From: Cupriavidus phytohabitans
Lineage (GTDB): Bacteria > Pseudomonadota > Gammaproteobacteria > Burkholderiales > Burkholderiaceae
NCBI RefSeq assembly: GCF_000426345.1
Contig: NZ_AUFE01000027.1
Location: forward strand, 17,983 to 81,982
Direction of reading: 5' to 3'
Length of the DNA: 64,000 nucleotides
Shown here: positions 60,378 to 64,000 of the stretch, in pieces
How positions within the stretch are numbered: the first letter of the stretch is position 1
How the letters are laid out: each line of letters opens with the position of its first letter
Notes under the pieces: generated by a model
Databases searched by the model: none
The model's input: only the letters and a program-made list of their open reading frames with translations
Told to the model about the DNA's origin: nothing
Position numbers and translations under genes: made by a program

Positions 60378-60714
60378 ATTCAGACGACGGGACGGTGAGC
60401 CAGCGTCGAGCCTCGCCCCAGCCGGCACGGAGGCGGTCCACAAAGTGATTCGCTACGCGCCTGCTATGAAGATCAGCAGCGCTGTGAGCGTCCTTGACCA
60501 GATGGGTCGTGACGCGATGGCGAGCTGAGGGCCTTCGTAAAGGGCCGCCTTGGCCTACAACTATCCGCGCACCATTCCATTCCTGCCCACGCTGCCCAAG
60601 ACGGCAACAGCAATATCCAACGCTTCAGGCTCAGAGAGCTGGAGGCGCGCGCGTGAACCGCAGTTGCCGCGGAGAACGCCGCGACCATTCCTAAAATAAC
60701 GGAGGAGACAAATC
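60378..60714. other. spacer between benD and benK
   Basis: 337 bases without a recognisable gene. The end carries a GGAGGAGAC ribosome site for benK. A separate promoter may lie here, but no clear hexamers were identified. Confidence 0.4.
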
Positions 60715-62097
60715 ATGCGTCACATTGACGTTCACAAGCTCGCCGACGATGCGCGCTTCAACAGATTCCACGCTGGCCTGCTGTTCTGGTGCGCGCTCAT
60801 CATCATCTTTGACGGCTATGACCTTGCCGTCGTGGGCATTGCGCTCCCATCCATCATGAAAGATATGGGCGTCGACGCGACCCGCGCCGGCTTCATGGTT
60901 AGTTCCGCGCTGTTTGGCATGATGTTCGGCGCCGTCATCATGGGTACTATCGCCGATCGCATTGGCCGGCCCAAAGCCATTGCAATCTGTATTGCGCTCT
61001 TCAGCGTCTTTACTGCTGCGGCGGGAATGACGCACGATCCGATCACGTTCAGCATGACACGGTTCCTTGCCGGACTGGGAATCGGCGGTGTGATGCCCAA
61101 TGTCGTTGCTCAGATGACAGAGTTCTCGCCGCGCAAGATCCGCGGAACGATGGTCACGCTGATGTTTAGCGGGTATTCGGTAGGCGGGATGCTCGCAGCA
61201 ATCATGGGCAAATCACTGATCGAGACGTACGGTTGGCAATCGGTATTCCTGGCTGCGAGCGTTCCCGTACTTATCATCCCTGCTGTGTTGAAGCTGATGC
61301 CGGAGTCACTGCACTTCCTGATCCAGCGCAATCGTCTGAACACGCTTAAAGCGGTACTGGTCCGGATGGATCCCACCTACCGCGCTCAGATGTCAGACCG
61401 ATTTGACTTGCCGCAGGCCGAGAAAGGGTCCAGCGCTCCCATCAGCATGCTGTTCCGTGAGGGCCGAGGATTCAGCACCGTGATGCTATGGGTCGCCTTC
61501 TTCATGTGTCTGTTCATGGTTTATGCATTGAGTTCCTGGCTCGCGAAACTCATGGCTGGCGCGGGCTATAGCCTCGGCTCGGCACTGACGTTCGTCCTGG
61601 TCCTGAACTTCGGCGCGATGGCCGGCGCAATCGGCGGCGGTTGGCTGGCAGACAAGTTCAATATCAAATACGTGCTGGTTGGCATGTACGCACTCGCCGC
61701 AATATCGATCACGCTGCTCGGCTACAAGATGCCGACCGAGGCTTTATTCTTCGTGGTCGCGCTTGCCGGAGCCTCCACAATCGGCACCCAAATTGTGACG
61801 TACGCGTATGCAGGGCAGTTCTACCCGGCTACGGTTCGGGGCACGGGCATTGGCTGGGCATCCGGGGTCGGCAGAAGCGGCGCCATCCTGGCGCCCATTG
61901 TCATCGGCGTGCTGGTAAGCATGTCCCTGCCACTCCAGCGGAATTTCGCCGCAATGGCAGTACCTGCTGTCATTGCAGTGCTGGCTGTGCTCTTGATCGA
62001 CCATAAGCGATCGGCATCGGTGATCGACAGCAGGTCGAGCCAGGGCGCTGCGGGTTCAGAACGGGCGGTCGCTCTAGATGGTGCCAAACCAGTGTAG
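60715..62097 (+). CDS. benK: benzoate/aromatic acid MFS transporter (AAHS family)
   Basis: A 460-residue aromatic-acid:H+ symporter. The AAHS signatures are IIIFDGYDLAVVGIALPSI in segment 1 with the two conserved Asp, the DRIGRPKAIA loop, and RFLAGLGIGGVMPN. The loop between segments 6 and 7 is long and charged, as usual. Its place after benABCD supports benzoate as the substrate. Confidence 0.88.
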   Translation: MRHIDVHKLADDARFNRFHAGLLFWCALIIIFDGYDLAVVGIALPSIMKDMGVDATRAGFMVSSALFGMMFGAVIMGTIADRIGRPKAIAICIALFSVFTAAAGMTHDPITFSMTRFLAGLGIGGVMPNVVAQMTEFSPRKIRGTMVTLMFSGYSVGGMLAAIMGKSLIETYGWQSVFLAASVPVLIIPAVLKLMPESLHFLIQRNRLNTLKAVLVRMDPTYRAQMSDRFDLPQAEKGSSAPISMLFREGRGFSTVMLWVAFFMCLFMVYALSSWLAKLMAGAGYSLGSALTFVLVLNFGAMAGAIGGGWLADKFNIKYVLVGMYALAAISITLLGYKMPTEALFFVVALAGASTIGTQIVTYAYAGQFYPATVRGTGIGWASGVGRSGAILAPIVIGVLVSMSLPLQRNFAAMAVPAVIAVLAVLLIDHKRSASVIDSRSSQGAAGSERAVALDGAKPV

Positions 62098-62172
62098 AGG
62101 TCCCGCCGTATCGGTGACCCTGTAGGCACCAAAGTATAGCGCCTCCGTCCTACCCAACTACTGACATCAAGC

Positions 62173-62997
62173 ATGAACAAGCCTTGCATTATTTCTGTTG
62201 CGATCACGGGATCACTGCCGCGCAAAAAAGACAATCCGGCTGTACCCATCACAGTGAGCGAACAGGTGGAATCGACCCAGGCGGCATTCGAAGCCGGGGC
62301 AACCCTGGTTCATCTCCACGTACGCAACGATGACGAAACTCCCACGTCAAATCCTGATCGTTTCGCCCTGGTGCTAGAAGGCATTCGCAAGCACGCGCCG
62401 GGCATGATCACCCAAGTGTCCACCGGTGGCCGCTCCGGGGCCGGAAATGAAAGAGGTGCCATGCTATCCCTGCGGCCGGACATGGCATCCTTGGCCACCG
62501 GCTCCGTCAATTTCCCGACTCGGGTCTATGACAACTCGCCCGACCTGGTCGACTGGCTCGCTGCCGAAATGAAAACCTACGGCATTAAGCCCGAAGTCGA
62601 GGCGTTTGACCTGTCGATGATCTTTCAGGCCGCGGCTATGCAGGCAGCGGGCGCGATCGTGGGTCCCCTGCATATCCAATTTGTCATGGGCATCAAGAAC
62701 GCAATGCCTGTCGATCGCGAAGTGCTTGAATTCTACGTTCGTACCCTTAAGCGCCTTTCGCCCGATGCGACATGGACCGGCGCGGGCATCGGCCGAAATC
62801 AACTGACGATGGCTCGCTGGTCCCTCGAACTAGGGGGGCACTGTCGCACCGGGCTCGAGGACAATGTGCGGATGGACAAGAATACGCTCGCCCCGTCCAA
62901 CGCCGCGCTTGTGCGCCAGGTTGCCGAACTTTGCGAGGAGTATGGTCGCCCCGTCGCGACTGCAGCCCAGGCCCGCGAGATCCTGAATTTGTCCTGA
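62173..62997 (+). CDS. beta-keto acid cleavage enzyme (BKACE/Kce family)
   Basis: A 274-residue TIM-barrel enzyme of the 3-keto-5-aminohexanoate cleavage family. Zinc ligands are His47 and His49 (LVHLHVRND) and Glu229 (TGLEDNVRM). Family members condense a beta-keto acid with acetyl-CoA, giving acetoacetate and a new CoA ester. As the final gene of the ben cluster, a plausible substrate is 3-oxoadipate, which would give succinyl-CoA and acetoacetate and bypass the PcaIJ transferase and PcaF thiolase. Neither is in the window. Confidence 0.85.
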   Translation: MNKPCIISVAITGSLPRKKDNPAVPITVSEQVESTQAAFEAGATLVHLHVRNDDETPTSNPDRFALVLEGIRKHAPGMITQVSTGGRSGAGNERGAMLSLRPDMASLATGSVNFPTRVYDNSPDLVDWLAAEMKTYGIKPEVEAFDLSMIFQAAAMQAAGAIVGPLHIQFVMGIKNAMPVDREVLEFYVRTLKRLSPDATWTGAGIGRNQLTMARWSLELGGHCRTGLEDNVRMDKNTLAPSNAALVRQVAELCEEYGRPVATAAQAREILNLS

Positions 62998-63076
62998 ATC
63001 CATTCCCGCATCGCTGACCGCAACGTTGCAGGATCGTGAAGTAGATGGAGCACTCGCCTTGCCGCCGCGGCGAATC

Positions 63077-63202
63077 GTCGACTGGCTCGGCTTCTACAAT
63101 GCTCGCCGGCTGCATTCGACATTGAACTACGTCAGCCCTATGACGTTCGAAAAGAATTGGGCCAGCTCACTGCCACCACGAAGCGGAATCCATCCTCTAT
63201 AA
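63077..63202 (+). pseudogene. IS3-family transposase C-terminal fragment
   Basis: VDWLGFYNARRLHSTLNYVS, PMTFEKNW and a stop after 41 codons. This is the extreme C-terminus of an IS3-type OrfB. The rest of the element is absent. It marks the boundary of the ben cluster. Confidence 0.8.
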
Positions 63203-63244
63203 CGCAGTACATCTGGCTGATCGCCGGCAGCCCGTTCGAGCAAA

Positions 63245-63272
63245 AACCCCGCGGCTGCGAAGTCGCGGGGTT
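63245..63272 (-). terminator. Rho-independent terminator for the minus-strand gene
   Basis: AACCCCGCGACT / AGCCGCGGGGTT stem (one G-T pair) with a TCGC loop, read on the minus strand and followed by TTTTT. It lies 50 bases after the stop of the gene at 63322-63690. Confidence 0.75.
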
Positions 63273-63321
63273 CTGGTTTGATTCCGGCACAGGCATCTTC
63301 CGGCGTGGCGCCGACGCCAAT

Positions 63322-63690
63322 TCACGCTACCGCATCGGTCTTCGCCGCAAGCACTTGTTGAACCCAATAGCTGCTGTTGACCTCAACGTTTTCCTGCAGC
63401 GTCACCAGATCAAGCATCTGGTCGCTTAGCAGAAGCACGAAGCGGGCGAGCAGGTCGAATTCCTGCTCGACCAGCTTGGATACCGTGTTGGCTCGCCTGA
63501 CCTGGCCGCGCTCTTGCAGCCAGCCGGACCATTGCTGCAGCCATGCCTGCTGCTGCGCCTGCAACCGCTGGGCGACCGCGCTTTGCAGTTGAACCAGTTC
63601 CGACAGTACCTGCGGATCGAAGCTGAACGGCGCCAGGGTCAAGGCCTTGGCGGCGGTGCCGCCGGTACGCATCGCCCACTCGCCCATCAA
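63322..63690 (-). CDS. hypothetical helical protein, phasin-like
   Basis: A 122-residue protein, almost entirely helical and Gln/Leu-rich (LVQLQSAVAQRLQAQQQAWLQQW) and without transmembrane segments. It resembles phasins or PHA-granule-associated proteins in composition, but no firm motif was identified. The frame stays open for about 35 Pro/Arg-rich codons before the ATG without another good start, so the N-terminus may be truncated. Confidence 0.5.
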   Translation of the reverse strand: MMGEWAMRTGGTAAKALTLAPFSFDPQVLSELVQLQSAVAQRLQAQQQAWLQQWSGWLQERGQVRRANTVSKLVEQEFDLLARFVLLLSDQMLDLVTLQENVEVNSSYWVQQVLAAKTDAVA

Positions 63691-63863
63691 TGCCTGCAGG
63701 GTCAGGGCCTGTGCGTGAGCACGGGATTCGATGGGCGCGCGGGCACGGTAAATGATGGGTGGCTGCGGTCTGGTCCATCGCCAATGTTGCAGGTCGTCGG
63801 GTGATGCTGATGGACGTGGCGATCAAACGCGGAGGTCCAGATGTGGAGCGACGGCATTGATGG

Positions 63864-63890
63864 AACAAGGGGCCCGACGGGCCCCTTGTT
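63864..63890 (-). terminator. terminator-like palindrome
   Basis: AACAAGGGGCCC-GAC-GGGCCCCTTGTT, a perfect 12-base-pair stem, 7 bases after the stop of the minus-strand gene that enters from the right edge. Confidence 0.75.
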
Positions 63891-63896
63891 GCTGGA

Positions 63897-64000
63897 TCAG
63901 AAGTCGTTATCGGCGAGATCGCCAAGGCCATCAGGATGCTCCTGCCGATCTTCGGCCAGCCACTCGGCCAAAGCCAATTGATAGTGTGCAAGCAGACGGT
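63897..64000 (-). CDS. C-terminal end of an unidentified protein, truncated by window edge
   Basis: On the minus strand the frame is open from the window edge, reading RLLAHYQLALAEWLAEDRQE, then HPDGLGDLADNDF and a stop, directly followed by a strong terminator hairpin. The terminator and natural codon use support a real gene end. The family was not recognised. Confidence 0.55.
   Translation of the reverse strand, partial: RLLAHYQLALAEWLAEDRQEHPDGLGDLADNDF

Overview
The window looks like a betaproteobacterium of the Cupriavidus/Ralstonia/Burkholderia group. The evidence is a GC-rich sequence, Burkholderiales-type trimeric porins, five periplasmic Bug/TctC solute receptors, many LysR and GntR regulators each beside a catabolic cluster, and a benABCD-catA set. 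No rRNA, tRNA, CRISPR array, replication gene or ribosomal gene was seen. It reads as an accessory catabolic region of a secondary chromosome or megaplasmid, scarred by transposon remnants.

Layout. 1-3955: the end of an acyl-CoA degradation operon (SCP2-type thiolase, two half-size MaoC hydratase subunits, SDR, acyl-CoA dehydrogenase). 4098-7660: a SEC-C protein, a LysR gene and a divergent pair of glutarate 2-hydroxylase (GlaH/CsiD) and an FMN 2-hydroxyacid oxidase. 7861-20075: an alcohol dehydrogenase, a GntR regulator, an MFS transporter, a cupin and a porin, then a minus-strand catabolic operon (aldehyde dehydrogenase, AA_synth protein, Bug receptor, FAH hydrolase, VOC protein). A TTATGCATAA palindrome recurs at these promoters and at a second porin near 44.3 kb. 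20733-27900: LysR, Bug receptor, ADP-forming acyl-CoA synthetase, two crotonases and an aldehyde dehydrogenase. 28040-32219: Bug receptor, SDR and D-2-hydroxyacid dehydrogenase, divergent from a citrate synthase with an N-terminal HTH domain. 32220-34851 is a scar zone with a frameshifted gene, an EthD gene, a hemerythrin fragment, a deleted group II intron and an IS3 fragment.

34852-43958 is the most unusual part. It holds a PcpA/LinE-type hydroquinone ring-cleaving dioxygenase, a WrbA-like quinone reductase, maleylacetate reductase, a tryptophan-2,3-dioxygenase-like protein, a nitroreductase, a LysR regulator, an amidase and a LinD/PcpC-like glutathione transferase. Together these suggest a lower pathway for a nitro-, amino- or chloro-substituted hydroquinone. 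Two divergent copies of one ancestral operon (maleylacetate reductase, amidase, TDO-like, GST) flank the nitroreductase and LysR genes. The two copies have decayed in a complementary way: each gene is intact in exactly one copy, and a recognisable remnant sits at its place in the other.

44480-54549: a porin, a Bug receptor, muconate cycloisomerase (catB), a nitronate monooxygenase, another Bug receptor, a MaoC protein, a frameshifted acyl-CoA ligase and LysR, followed by vestiges of catC and of a CatR/BenM-like gene. 54563-62997: a BenM/CatM-type LysR divergent from catA-benABCD-benK and a beta-keto acid cleavage enzyme. This is a benzoate-to-catechol-to-muconate route, with catB about 8 kb away and no intact catC in the window. 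63077-64000: an IS3 fragment and two poorly characterised minus-strand genes.
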